NCBI RefSeq assembly: GCF_022921055.1
Contig: NZ_CP095061.1
Location: 2,767,501-2,831,500 of the forward strand
From: Hymenobacter volaticus
Lineage (GTDB): Bacteria > Bacteroidota > Bacteroidia > Cytophagales > Hymenobacteraceae
Direction of reading: 5' to 3'
Length of the DNA: 64,000 bases
In this document: positions 1-7,972 of the stretch, in pieces
Layout: each line of letters begins with the position of its first letter
Numbering within the stretch: position 1 is the first letter of the stretch
Program-made: the position numbers and the translations under genes
The notes under the pieces: model-generated
What the model was told of the DNA's origin: nothing
The model's database searches: none
Seen by the model: only the letters and a program-made list of their open reading frames with translations

Positions 1-259
1 CTTCTGCGGCGACGGCTCGGTGGGCTTGCCCGAGCACGCGCCTTTCGACCGTATTCTGGTTACGGCCGGGTCGCCTACCTTGCCCCGGCCCCTGCTTCGG
101 CAGCTGCGGGTTGGTGGTTGCCTGGTTATTCCGGTCGGCGACGCGCAGACCCAGCGCATGGTGCGCGTCACGCGAGTAAGTGAGGAAGAATTCACGCGCG
201 AAGAATTCGAGCAGTTCCGTTTTGTGCCGCTACTAGGGCGAGCGGGCTGGGCTGGGTAA
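1..259 (+). CDS. pcm: Protein-L-isoaspartate O-methyltransferase, C-terminal part (5' end outside window)
   Basis: This is the last third of a SAM-dependent methyltransferase that repairs isoaspartyl residues in damaged proteins. The reading frame is open from base 2 and enters the window at FCGDGS, which fits the GDG SAM-binding loop of the family. It continues through APFDRILVTAG and GGCLVIPVG, both typical Pcm strand motifs, and ends with FRFVPLLGRAGW, close to the usual C-terminus. The true start lies upstream of base 1. A GTG at base 20 is an internal codon, not the start. The call rests on these motifs over about 85 residues. The family is clear, but the N-terminal substrate-binding part cannot be seen. 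Confidence 0.88.
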   Translation, partial: FCGDGSVGLPEHAPFDRILVTAGSPTLPRPLLRQLRVGGCLVIPVGDAQTQRMVRVTRVSEEEFTREEFEQFRFVPLLGRAGWAG

Positions 260-358
260 ACTGCCACTGCTGGTTGGCATTCCATTCGAACGCTGCTGCG
301 AGGCCACATTGTCTTGATAAGGCATGCGGCAAAAGCTTCGCGCTACAACCCGGTAGCC

Positions 359-366
359 TATCTTTG
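359..366 (+). promoter_or_regulatory. Candidate -7 element for the thioesterase gene
   Basis: TATCTTTG matches the Bacteroidota -7 consensus TAnnTTTG exactly and lies 30 bp before the ATG at 397. No convincing -33 TTG was found at the usual distance, so this is a half-supported promoter. Confidence 0.4.
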
Positions 367-396
367 CAGCATTCATTTCCCCGAGAATTTCACTGC

Positions 397-870
397 ATGA
401 TGCGCAAACAAAGGCCCGTAAAGGACTCGTTCGTTATAATGACTGAGTTGGTGCTACCGAACGACACCAATACCCTCAACAACTTGATGGGTGGGCATAT
501 GATGCACCTCATGGACATTGCCGCCGCTATTGCCGCTCAGAAGCATTCCAACCGCATCGTAGTAACCGCATCCGTCGACAACGTATCGTTTCGTGATGCT
601 ATCCGCTTGGGCAGCGTAGTTACGTTGCAAGCGCAGGTGACGCGGGCCTTCAGCTCGAGCATGGAAGTACACATTGATGTGTGGGCCGAGGATATTCCGA
701 GCGGAACTAAGATGAAAACCAACGAGGCCTTCTTCACCTTCGTAGCCGTCGACCAGTCGGGCCGCCCGATTGACGTGCCAGAGGCAGTGCCCGAAACGCC
801 AGAGGAAATTCAGCTGTACGAAGGCGCTCTGCGCCGGCGGCAGTTGCGACTGGTGCTCGGGGCCGTATGA
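397..870 (+). CDS. Acyl-CoA thioesterase, hotdog fold (YciA/BFIT-like)
   Basis: A single-hotdog-domain thioesterase of about 157 residues, expected to hydrolyse acyl-CoA to free acid and CoA in the cytoplasm as an oligomer. Diagnostic parts are TLNNLMGGHMMHLMDIAAA (the N-nnn-GG-H-hhh-D active-site segment of YciA/ACOT enzymes), the strand VVTASVDNVSFRDAIRLGS and the late segment EAFFTFVAVD. The frame is open upstream to 274, but the first 41 codons there look unlike protein. Two adjacent ATGs at 397 and 400 precede the conserved domain and follow a -7 element, so 397 is preferred. The substrate chain length cannot be told from sequence. It stands alone between pcm and a hypothetical gene on the same strand. 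Confidence 0.88.
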   Translation: MMRKQRPVKDSFVIMTELVLPNDTNTLNNLMGGHMMHLMDIAAAIAAQKHSNRIVVTASVDNVSFRDAIRLGSVVTLQAQVTRAFSSSMEVHIDVWAEDIPSGTKMKTNEAFFTFVAVDQSGRPIDVPEAVPETPEEIQLYEGALRRRQLRLVLGAV

Positions 871-997
871 AGCCCGCCGAAGCCACCGAACTGCGGGCCT
901 TGTTTGATATGGAGTAGCGCAGAAACGGTACAATCGGCTATCTTGCTAGTACCCCGTGAGGCCATTATAAACACAAACAAGCCGAACTATTCACCCT

Positions 998-1891
998 ATG
1001 GCAAGCGCTGATTCACTGGCTTTCTTTCAGAACTTTTATACGGATGTGTCGCTGTATGTAGTGGCCGAACGAGCGACGGCTCCGGTTGCTTCTTCCCTAG
1101 TGACTTCTCCTACAGAGATAGTCCTTCCGGCAGTTGCTCCCGTGGCGGCTGTTGCTCCGCCTACGCCACCTGTCTTTTCACCGCCTGCCCCGTTGGTAGC
1201 GCCTCGCGTGGAACCGGCACCGGCGGTTGTGCCAATAGCGGCTGCCACACCACCTGTAACACCCGCCGTACCGCCTATCACCCCTGCGCATGGCAAATTG
1301 CCTTCTTTGGCTAATCTTACGCTAAGTCCGTCACCGACTACGCCGGTCCCACCGCCTGTACCTACAGCACCGCCCGCTCCTGACCCTGGCCCGCTGTTCT
1401 CAACACCAACACTAGCAGAACTTCCGGCTGCTCCTACTGCGCCAGCTTCGCAGCCAGGTCGGATTCAGCCAACGCCCACCCAATCACCGGTGGCACACAT
1501 CCCGTTTGCTACGCTGGGCAGCAACCCCAATGGCTTGCTAATCTTAGTGCGCGTGTCGCCCGATGAATTCCGGAAACTGCCCCGCAACGTGTTCCTCAAC
1601 AACATCCTAAAAGCCATTCGGCTGGTGATGGAAGACGTGGTGCTGGTGAACGTGGAGCACGAAAAGTTTCCGGTGGCTCTCTGCTCCCTCCGCAAAAATC
1701 TGGCGGCCAAGCAATTCCTAGCATTCGGCAAAAACTTGCTCGATGTAGCGGTTTATACCACCCAACCTTACGAACCTGTATTGCTTTACGGCGACACGGC
1801 TTTCTTGGGAGCCAGTGAAATCAAGATGCTGGAATATGACGCTGGCCGTAAGAAACAGCTCTGGCATGCTATGCAGCGCATGTTTCTTTAA
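998..1891 (+). CDS. Hypothetical protein with a long Pro/Ala-rich linker and a conserved-looking C-terminal domain
   Basis: I do not recognise this protein. Its 297 residues fall into three parts: an N-terminal segment of about 25 residues (SADSLAFFQNFYTDVSLYVV), a disordered linker of about 140 residues made almost wholly of Pro, Ala, Val and Thr, and a C-terminal domain of about 125 residues starting near IPFATLGSNPNGLLILV. The C-terminal domain has alternating hydrophobic strands and helices, including DVVLVNVEHEK, FGKNLLDVAVYTT and SEIKMLEYDAGRKKQLWHAMQ. It has no signal peptide or membrane segment, so it is likely cytoplasmic. It is followed by a strong bidirectional terminator shared with the convergent TlpA-like gene. 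The two folded ends joined by a flexible tether suggest an adaptor, but that is only inference. Confidence 0.7.
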   Translation: MASADSLAFFQNFYTDVSLYVVAERATAPVASSLVTSPTEIVLPAVAPVAAVAPPTPPVFSPPAPLVAPRVEPAPAVVPIAAATPPVTPAVPPITPAHGKLPSLANLTLSPSPTTPVPPPVPTAPPAPDPGPLFSTPTLAELPAAPTAPASQPGRIQPTPTQSPVAHIPFATLGSNPNGLLILVRVSPDEFRKLPRNVFLNNILKAIRLVMEDVVLVNVEHEKFPVALCSLRKNLAAKQFLAFGKNLLDVAVYTTQPYEPVLLYGDTAFLGASEIKMLEYDAGRKKQLWHAMQRMFL

Positions 1892-1948
1892 AATAGCTGA
1901 TTAGCTGAACAATACACCCACTACTTGTTCAACTGTCATTTCACAAAC

Positions 1949-1988
1949 ACAAAGGGCCCGCCTCCATTTAAGGAAGCGGGCCCTTTGT
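1949..1988. terminator. Bidirectional rho-independent terminator
   Basis: A perfect 13-bp stem (1949-1961 with 1976-1988, core AAAGGGCCCGC) has a 14-base loop and A/T-rich flanks. It lies between two convergent genes and can serve both strands. Confidence 0.8.
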
Positions 1989-2025
1989 ATACTAACCGCC
2001 AATAAATTAGCTATTCTATTAGCTG

Positions 2026-3162
2026 TTATTTCAACACCGAAGCCAACTTAGCTTCCAGCGCTTCTCCACGCAGGTTTTTACCGATGATGCGGCCTTGCGG
2101 GTCGAGCAGAATGGAGGCAGGAATTGACTTGATGCTGTAGGTTTGGCCAGCGGCGCTTTCCCACCCTTTCAGGTCAGAAACGTGCTTCCAAATAAGGCCA
2201 TCGGCTTGAATAGCTTTCAACCACTTTTCCCGGTCTTGGTCGAAGCTCACACCGTAGATTTCAAAGCCTTTGCCCTTGTACTTGTTGTAGGCCTTCACCA
2301 CGTTGGGATTTTCGCGGCGGCAGGGTCCGCACCACGATGCCCAGAAGTCGATGAGCACATACTTGCCGCGCAGGCTGCTGAGAGCTACGGGCTTGCCATC
2401 GGGAGCGGCCAGATTGATTTCTGGTGCTTGCACGCCCACAGCAGTTGAACGCATCGGCTCTAGCTTGGCTACCAAGGCTTTGGTGTAGCGCGACTCGGGT
2501 TGGCTGGTTTTGAACACCGTTGTCATCGAATCGGCGAAAGCAAATTGCTCGTCGGGATTGATCAGGTTGGCAACCACGAAACCCGAAACCACCGAAGCAG
2601 GATTGTCGCGCACCAGTTTTTTAATACTCTCGGTGCCACGGGACTGCAAGGCATAGAATTGCTTCTCTATGCGTTGCATCGAGTCGGGACGGTTGGCTTG
2701 GGCGTTCTGGTTGTAGCGCTGCTCTAGCTGGCCCATTTGCGTCTTCGACTGCAACATAGTGCGGCTGAGCTGCTGCAACACTTCCGAGTCCTTGGAGCCC
2801 TGCACGGTGTAGGTGTCACTCAGCTTCTGCGCGTCACCGGTTAGGGAGAGGCTGCTGCCGTTAGCCAGGGCTACTAGCACCTGGTTTTGGTCGTTTACCT
2901 TCACTTGGTATAAGCCAGCTTCGGGCACCGTACCCGTAAACTTGAACTGCCCTTTATCGTCGACGGCAGCCGTATCGCGCGAGATAAACTGGGTGTCGCC
3001 GAGTTCGGCGAGGTATACTTTGGCTCCGGCCGGAGCATTCGTAAGCTGGCCCGTAATCTGGTAGCCGGTGCCGTTGGCAGCCGTGCCGGTAGTAGGCGGC
3101 GTGGCTTTGTTGCAGGCGTTGGCCATGCCTAGCACAGCCCCGATCAACAGAATGCTTTTCAT
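2026..3162 (-). CDS. TlpA/ResA-like thiol:disulfide oxidoreductase lipoprotein with N-terminal DUF4369 domain
   Basis: A periplasm-facing redox lipoprotein of 378 residues. The start at 3162 gives a clean lipoprotein signal (MKSILLIGAVLGMANAC, Cys17 as the lipidated residue). The frame is open 12 codons further up, but those precede the signal. Residues about 30-130 form a beta-rich DUF4369 domain (ITGQLTNAPAGAKVYLAE, QFKFTGTV). A helical middle follows. The thioredoxin fold begins near residue 245 and carries WCGPC near residue 280 and a cis-Pro segment IKSIPASILLD. In Bacteroidota such proteins are thought to reduce or exchange disulfides in exported proteins or cytochromes. The specific partner is unknown. 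It is monocistronic by position, with a terminator downstream and a possible -7 element at 3263-3270. Confidence 0.9.
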   Translation of the reverse strand: MKSILLIGAVLGMANACNKATPPTTGTAANGTGYQITGQLTNAPAGAKVYLAELGDTQFISRDTAAVDDKGQFKFTGTVPEAGLYQVKVNDQNQVLVALANGSSLSLTGDAQKLSDTYTVQGSKDSEVLQQLSRTMLQSKTQMGQLEQRYNQNAQANRPDSMQRIEKQFYALQSRGTESIKKLVRDNPASVVSGFVVANLINPDEQFAFADSMTTVFKTSQPESRYTKALVAKLEPMRSTAVGVQAPEINLAAPDGKPVALSSLRGKYVLIDFWASWCGPCRRENPNVVKAYNKYKGKGFEIYGVSFDQDREKWLKAIQADGLIWKHVSDLKGWESAAGQTYSIKSIPASILLDPQGRIIGKNLRGEALEAKLASVLK

Positions 3163-3262
3163 ATTGTACATCATCTCAGACGAAAGCGCCGGTACCAAGC
3201 CGGCGGACTAGTTTGCAAGTATCAGGCGTAGGGGGCGCAAGTTGCCGATTTAAGCGGGAATG

Positions 3263-3270
3263 CAAAAATA
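3263..3270 (-). promoter_or_regulatory. Candidate -7 element for the TlpA-like gene
   Basis: Read on the minus strand, TATTTTTG fits TAnnTTTG and would give an untranslated leader of roughly 95 bases. No clear -33 TTG was seen. Confidence 0.35.
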
Positions 3271-3423
3271 CTAGCCGCCTGTCCTACTTAGTACTTGCTA
3301 CTGAAAACCGAAAAGTTGCGCCTTAGTTCCTTGGATGAGTTGCAAGCAGCTCAGTTACGGCAGCAAGAAACAATGTTTGCTTCCAACCAGCCCTTGTACA
3401 GAAGGGGCCTTTAGCTGTAATTA

Positions 3424-3464
3424 AACAAAAAGCCCAGGCCACCGAAGTAACCTGAGCTTTGTTG
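3424..3464 (-). terminator. Probable terminator of gatB
   Basis: An imperfect inverted repeat (AACAAAaAGCcCAGG paired with CCTGaGCTtTGTT) starts about 20 bases past the gatB stop. On the minus strand the stem ends in a short T-rich run (GCTTTTTGTTT). Confidence 0.55.
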
Positions 3465-3483
3465 AAAGCTAATTCCTTGCTGC

Positions 3484-4941
3484 TTAAGCGTCCAGCTTCT
3501 GGCGCAAGAGCTGATTGGCTAGCTTCGGATCGGCTTTGCCACCGGTCAGCTTCATCAACTCGCCCATAAACATACCGGTCAATGACTTCTTACCGGCGCG
3601 GTACTCAGCCACTTTGGCCGGGTTAGCGTCCAGCACCTGCTGAATCATAGCTTCCAGCGCCCCACTATCCGACTGTTGCAACAAACCTTGGGCTTCGGCT
3701 GCAGCGGCGGCAGTTTGCGCAGGATTTTCGAGCAGGTATGGGAAGAGCTGCTTGGAAGCTACCGAGTGGCTGACCTTGTTGGCGTCGATAAGTTGGATGA
3801 TGTCAGCCAAGTGCTGCGTGGTGAGCGGGAACTCCGCCATGGTGAGGGCCCGCTCGTTCAAGAACGACTTCACCGGACCTTGCACCCAGTTGGCCGCGGC
3901 TTTGGCATTGGGAGTCAAGCGGGTGAGTTCGTCAAAGAACAGCGCCACGTCCTTTTCCACCGTAAGCACCGAGGCATCGTAGTCAGAGAGGCCTAGCTCG
4001 CCGGTGAAGCGAGTGTAAAGTTGCTGCGGCAGGGCGGGCAGTTCCGCCTGCACGCGGTGCAACCACTCATCATCGATGATTACCGGGGGCAAATCGGGCT
4101 CCGGGAAGTAACGATAGTCGTTCATGGTTTCCTTGCTCCGCTGCCCGCCGGTGGTGCCGGTGGCCGCGTCGAAACCCCGGGTTTCACTGTCGATAACCTC
4201 GCCACGCTCCAACATCTCAATTTGCCGTTCGATTTCGTAATCGATGGCGCGCTGCACGTTGCGGAACGAGTTCATGTTCTTCACCTCCACTTTGGTACCG
4301 AACTTGTCGGCCCCTTTCAGCATCACGGAGATGTTGGCGTCGCAACGCAGCGAGCCTTCTTCCATGTTGCCGTCGCAGATTTCCAGGTACTCAACCAGCT
4401 TCTTGATTTCGGTGAGGTAAGCATACGCTTCCTCGGAAGTCCGAATGTCCGGCTCCGATACGATTTCAATCAGTGGCACGCCCGCGCGGTTCAGGTCTAC
4501 GAGGGTTTCTACCTCGCCGGCTAAGTGTATGCTCTTGCCCGCATCTTCCTCCATGTGGATGCGCGTAACGCCGATTTGCTTGGTCGAGCCATCGGAGAGG
4601 CGCACTTCTACGTGACCCTCGTAGCAGATGGGCGTTTTGTCTTGGGTTATCTGGTAGCCCTTCGGAAGGTCGGGGTAAAAGTAGTTTTTGCGCGCAAACA
4701 GGTTGTCGCGGCGGATGTGGCAGTTGGTAGCCAAGCCCATTTTCATGGCGTATTCCACGGCCGTGTGATTCACGCGGGGTAGCGTGCCGGGGTGGCCGAG
4801 CGTAATAACGCTCAAGTTGTTGTTGGGCAGCGCGCCGTACTCATTCTCGTCGGAAGAATACATTTTGCTGTGCGTGAGCAACTGCGCGTGCACTTCGAGG
4901 CCGATGACGGGCTGGTATTTCGCTTTAATGCTTTCGTCCAT
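3484..4941 (-). CDS. gatB: Aspartyl/glutamyl-tRNA(Asn/Gln) amidotransferase subunit B
   Basis: GatB of the GatCAB complex, which amidates mischarged Glu-tRNA(Gln) and Asp-tRNA(Asn) in the cytoplasm. The 485-residue length is normal. The N-terminus YQPVIGLEVHAQL, the stretch FYPDLPKGYQITQ, the segment RCDANISV and the tail GMFMGELMKLTGGKADP are all family signatures. The C-terminal YqeY-like tRNA-binding part is present and complete. The ATG at 4941 is the natural start. gatA and gatC are not adjacent, which is common in this phylum. The gene has its own terminator, and another terminator (5023-5088) separates it from the upstream gene, so it is probably transcribed alone. Confidence 0.97.
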   Translation of the reverse strand: MDESIKAKYQPVIGLEVHAQLLTHSKMYSSDENEYGALPNNNLSVITLGHPGTLPRVNHTAVEYAMKMGLATNCHIRRDNLFARKNYFYPDLPKGYQITQDKTPICYEGHVEVRLSDGSTKQIGVTRIHMEEDAGKSIHLAGEVETLVDLNRAGVPLIEIVSEPDIRTSEEAYAYLTEIKKLVEYLEICDGNMEEGSLRCDANISVMLKGADKFGTKVEVKNMNSFRNVQRAIDYEIERQIEMLERGEVIDSETRGFDAATGTTGGQRSKETMNDYRYFPEPDLPPVIIDDEWLHRVQAELPALPQQLYTRFTGELGLSDYDASVLTVEKDVALFFDELTRLTPNAKAAANWVQGPVKSFLNERALTMAEFPLTTQHLADIIQLIDANKVSHSVASKQLFPYLLENPAQTAAAAAEAQGLLQQSDSGALEAMIQQVLDANPAKVAEYRAGKKSLTGMFMGELMKLTGGKADPKLANQLLRQKLDA

Positions 4942-5022
4942 ACGTAGTAATTAGGCGGGTATGCCGCCGGGCTGCAAGTTAAAACTATCTGCCCGAGAAA
5001 AAGTATCCCGTTTACAACAGCA

Positions 5023-5088
5023 AAAAGACCTTTTCACATCGGAACAGGCTGTGACTTCACTCCTTGTTCCAACCTGAAAAGGTCTTTT
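5023..5088. terminator. Strong hairpin terminator with a nested inner stem
   Basis: A perfect 14-bp outer stem (5023-5036 with 5075-5088, core GACCTTTTCA) encloses a second stem (GGAACA 5041-5046 with TGTTCC 5065-5070). On the minus strand it ends in TTTTTG and follows the gene at 5134-6099. It isolates gatB from that operon. Confidence 0.75.
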
Positions 5089-5133
5089 CTTATTCCAACC
5101 GGCTAAGACCGATCAGTAACTCATGCACTATCC

Positions 5134-6099
5134 CTAGTCGTTGAACACGGGAATGTAGGTAGCCTGGAAGTTGTTGCCGGCTTGGTTATAGGCCGTAGAC
5201 AGCTTTTGGTTTTGCGAATTGTAGAGGTTGATGAAGCCATTGAACTTGTCGGCGTCGGCTTTGGTGAAGCTGTCTTTGCGCTCCATCAGTACTTTCATCT
5301 GGGCGGCTTGGTTGGCCGCGAAAGTCGCGTAGAATTTAACCAGGTTGCGAGCCGCATCCCGATACTGGGCGTCTTTACCGCGAAAGGGGGTAATAGCCGT
5401 AAGGCCGGCCGCTGCGGCTTTGGTGTCTTCAATCAACTGCAGGCGCGCCTGCTCAAAGGCTTCCGCGTTCTGCGAGTTAAGGGCATCCGTGAGGCGGGCA
5501 TTGGCCTTTTCCACTCGAAACTGCGCCAGATACACTTTGTGCTGGTAAGTATTCACTTCCGAAACCTGCCGCATATAATTGGCGAGGCGCTTGCCTTCCG
5601 CATCTTCCGAAAAGGTCATGTTGTGGCGTCGGGCAAACCGGCGCTGAGCGGCATCCACGCTGTCGTTGACCACCTGAAGCTTGGCTTCGGCAATTTCCTG
5701 AAGTTTAAAGTACTGCTCCATATTTTCGATGGTAGCGGTACGCGTAGCGGCCATCATATCCACGGCTTTGTAGTCCTCGGAGTAGACTTTCAGCAGTTGA
5801 TAGAAGGCCTCCGTGGTTTGCTCCTTGAAGCCTTTGTCGTCCTCAAAAGCGGGCATTTTGGCCACTTTGTTCAGCGAAGCCTCAGTTTGCTTGATCAGGT
5901 CGAGGCGCTTAGCGTCAATCTTCTTCTCGTTGTCGGAATGAGCGGATTTGCTGATGTAGCGCAGGTTTTTCTTGAGCATGGCCCGCTGCTCGGCTATAAT
6001 GGCATTGTTGTAAGCACCCGGGTCGGTGAACACCTGGGCGGAAGCGGTGAAGGAAAAACCGGCCGCCAACACGGCCGTGGCAAGAGTAAAAAAACGCAT
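5134..6099 (-). CDS. Exported helical protein, possibly LIC11966-family surface protein
   Basis: A 321-residue secreted protein. The first 21 residues (MRFFTLATAVLAAGFSFTASA) are a standard signal peptide cut before QVF. The rest is almost wholly alpha-helical and charged, with long amphipathic helices and few Gly or Pro, resembling a helical bundle in the periplasm or on the outer membrane. Motifs such as DPGAYNNAIIAEQ and FINLYN remind me of the family named LIC11966 surface protein, but I hold that name loosely. It starts 20 bases after the end of the TonB-domain gene at 6120-6863, so the two are probably co-transcribed. A strong terminator follows it. No enzymatic motif was seen. Confidence 0.75.
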   Translation of the reverse strand: MRFFTLATAVLAAGFSFTASAQVFTDPGAYNNAIIAEQRAMLKKNLRYISKSAHSDNEKKIDAKRLDLIKQTEASLNKVAKMPAFEDDKGFKEQTTEAFYQLLKVYSEDYKAVDMMAATRTATIENMEQYFKLQEIAEAKLQVVNDSVDAAQRRFARRHNMTFSEDAEGKRLANYMRQVSEVNTYQHKVYLAQFRVEKANARLTDALNSQNAEAFEQARLQLIEDTKAAAAGLTAITPFRGKDAQYRDAARNLVKFYATFAANQAAQMKVLMERKDSFTKADADKFNGFINLYNSQNQKLSTAYNQAGNNFQATYIPVFND

Positions 6100-6119
6100 A
6101 AGAAAGTGAGGAAACGGAA

Positions 6120-6863
6120 TTAGTTGATTGTAAAAGTGACTGGCAACGTGAATAATACATCCGTTAGCTCCCCATCAAGCCGAGCAGGATTCCAGCCTCT
6201 AAGGCTGTTCACCACACGTAAGGCCTCTTGGTCGAGTAAGGGACTGACGCTTTTCCTGACGCGGGCATCCTGCACCACTCCCCTACTGCTCACCACAAAA
6301 TCAACTAACACTTTTCCTTGCTCCTCATTGCGTAGCGCCTCTTTGGGGTACTCCGTGTTGCTCTGGATGGCTCCGAGCAGCTTAAGCAGCCCACCGGGGT
6401 ATTCAGGGAATTGCAAATAATCGAAATAGGCAATGGATTTGCCATCGGCGGCAAAACACTCGGCTTTCACTTGCTTGCCCTGTTTGTACTCTTCCCGGCG
6501 CCGTAGCGTGCCGTTAGGGTAATAGGTCAGCAATTGACCGTGCCGTTGGTTGTTGGCATACTGTTCTGTTGCCTGCACTCGCCCATTTTCGAACCAACGG
6601 GTCTGGGTGCCGTGCAGCTCGTTTTTGCGCGAAAACAGATACGGTATTTCCTCCTGTTTCTGCCCGCTGGCGTAATACCGAATAATTGCCGCTGCCCCAT
6701 TCGTACCGCGCACCGTATCAGTGCGCGACTTCAGCCCATTGCCGAAATCAACATCACTGTGACTACCTGGTTGGGCTTTGAAATACGCATCAATAGATTG
6801 AGCGGCAGTTTTAGTGTTAACTGTCAGCAGACAGCCTACTATCAAAAGAGTATAACAACTCAT
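6120..6863 (-). CDS. Exported MORN-repeat protein with C-terminal TonB domain (copy 1)
   Basis: This 247-residue protein has an N-terminal hydrophobic segment (SCYTLLIVGCLLTV) that looks like a signal peptide ending near TAAQS. Two MORN-like repeats of the YwqK type follow (GTQTRWFENGRVQATEQY and GQLLTYYPNGTLRRREEY). A TonB C-terminal domain occupies about residues 165-247, with YPKEALRNEEQGKVLVDFVV and QEALRVVNSLRGWNPA. In TonB this domain touches TonB-dependent receptors, but here the proline-rich periplasmic spanner of TonB is absent. It is a tandem paralogue of the gene at 7182-7964. Copy 1 is probably the first gene of an operon with the helical exported protein. Function is unknown, and energy transduction is not safe to assume. 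Confidence 0.82.
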   Translation of the reverse strand: MSCYTLLIVGCLLTVNTKTAAQSIDAYFKAQPGSHSDVDFGNGLKSRTDTVRGTNGAAAIIRYYASGQKQEEIPYLFSRKNELHGTQTRWFENGRVQATEQYANNQRHGQLLTYYPNGTLRRREEYKQGKQVKAECFAADGKSIAYFDYLQFPEYPGGLLKLLGAIQSNTEYPKEALRNEEQGKVLVDFVVSSRGVVQDARVRKSVSPLLDQEALRVVNSLRGWNPARLDGELTDVLFTLPVTFTIN

Positions 6864-7181
6864 GTAAAATCTAATACCTAATAATATACGGCTGGTTATC
6901 TAGTGTTTAGCTAAGGTTACTGTTGACTTCGATTATAATAATAGAATTGCCTGGCAAGATAGGAAACGCTTGGGTTGCCAAGAAACACTTCTATTTAGCT
7001 TCTATGTAACTAAAGTCAGGCAAGCGTAACGGGATACACACTTCGAAGCCTGATGACAGGCTAGCATTTAGCTTTGGTGCTTTCAGCTATGAAATGCTGA
7101 TTGCAATGTCCCTTATGCAGCCTCTAGCTTACGGTTTATATAAGCAGACTCGATCAGCGAAGTTGCTCATGTAGACAGAGC
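6864..7181. other. AT-richer intergenic stretch, no gene recognised
   Basis: These 318 bases between the two tandem TonB-domain genes contain no credible reading frame, RNA or perfect TAnnTTTG element on the minus strand. They presumably hold the promoter of the 6863 gene, but I could not place it. Confidence 0.5.
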
Positions 7182-7964
7182 TTACTGTATGGCAAAATTA
7201 ATGGGGACTTTGAAGGCAACAGAAACAGCTTCTCCGTCTTGAGTGGCTGGCGTGAGTTTTTTAAGTTCTTGCACAACACGAATTGCTTCGGCATCCGTCG
7301 AGGGAGTGAGGCCTTTGGCAACGCTCACATTTTTGACGTATCCATCACTTCCAACTACGAAGCTTATAATAACCTGCCCTTGAATTTCACTGCTTAGAGC
7401 GTCGTCAGGGTATACCAGATTCCTACTTAAATCCCTTAGAAGACCGTCAATGCCACCTTCGTACACTGGCATACACTCATACGGTGTGTGCTTACGGGGT
7501 TTTCCATCAGGTCCAAAACATTGGCCTTTGGTAAATTTATCTTGTGCGTATAAATCACGTCGTTTGAGCTTGCCATTAGGATAATACACCAGCAGCTCTC
7601 CTTGTCGTTTGCCATTGACGTATTTTTCCTTGGCGTGAACATTACCGTTTTCATACCAAGAAACCACTTCACCATGTTGTAGCTGTTTCTTGATATTCTT
7701 ATAGTGCACAGATCGACGTGGCTTACCCGATGAGTAATACATTGTCTCCGTGCCGCTCACACTGTCCGCGTACACTGTTTCAATTTTGTAAGAAGCATTT
7801 TCTGCCGAGCTAAGCTTGACATCATTTGCATCATAGTAATCAACAGTGGTTGCTGGAATAATAGCACCAGACTTAGCCTGCGCGTAGGCTAAGTCTGAAT
7901 GCCACAAACAAAACAAGACAAGAAGTAGACACCAAACTCTCATAAGGCTCTTACTAACTGACAA
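7182..7964 (-). CDS. Exported MORN-repeat protein with C-terminal TonB domain (copy 2)
   Basis: The 260-residue sister of the 6120-6863 protein. It has a clear signal peptide (MRVWCLLLVLFCLWHSDLAYA, cut before QAKS), three YwqK/MORN-type repeats (GTETMYYSSGKPRRS, GEVVSWYENGNVHAKEKY and GELLVYYPNGKLKRRDLY) and a TonB C-terminal domain from about residue 180 (YPDDALSSEIQGQVIISFVV ... AEAIRVVQELKKLTPA). The ATG at 7964 lies 8 bases after the alaS stop, so read-through from alaS is likely. Base composition is lower in GC than alaS and gatB, which may mean a younger arrival. The shared domain order in both copies argues for a local duplication followed by divergence. Confidence 0.82.
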   Translation of the reverse strand: MSVSKSLMRVWCLLLVLFCLWHSDLAYAQAKSGAIIPATTVDYYDANDVKLSSAENASYKIETVYADSVSGTETMYYSSGKPRRSVHYKNIKKQLQHGEVVSWYENGNVHAKEKYVNGKRQGELLVYYPNGKLKRRDLYAQDKFTKGQCFGPDGKPRKHTPYECMPVYEGGIDGLLRDLSRNLVYPDDALSSEIQGQVIISFVVGSDGYVKNVSVAKGLTPSTDAEAIRVVQELKKLTPATQDGEAVSVAFKVPINFAIQ

Positions 7965-7972
7965 ATAAGAGC

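Noticed and set aside
454..933. Long minus-strand open frame across the thioesterase gene
   Set aside because: It has the composition of an antisense shadow, while the plus frame carries hotdog motifs.
5182..6123. 313-codon plus-strand frame
   Set aside because: It is antisense to the exported helical protein, which has a clean signal peptide. The plus reading is low in sense-like motifs.
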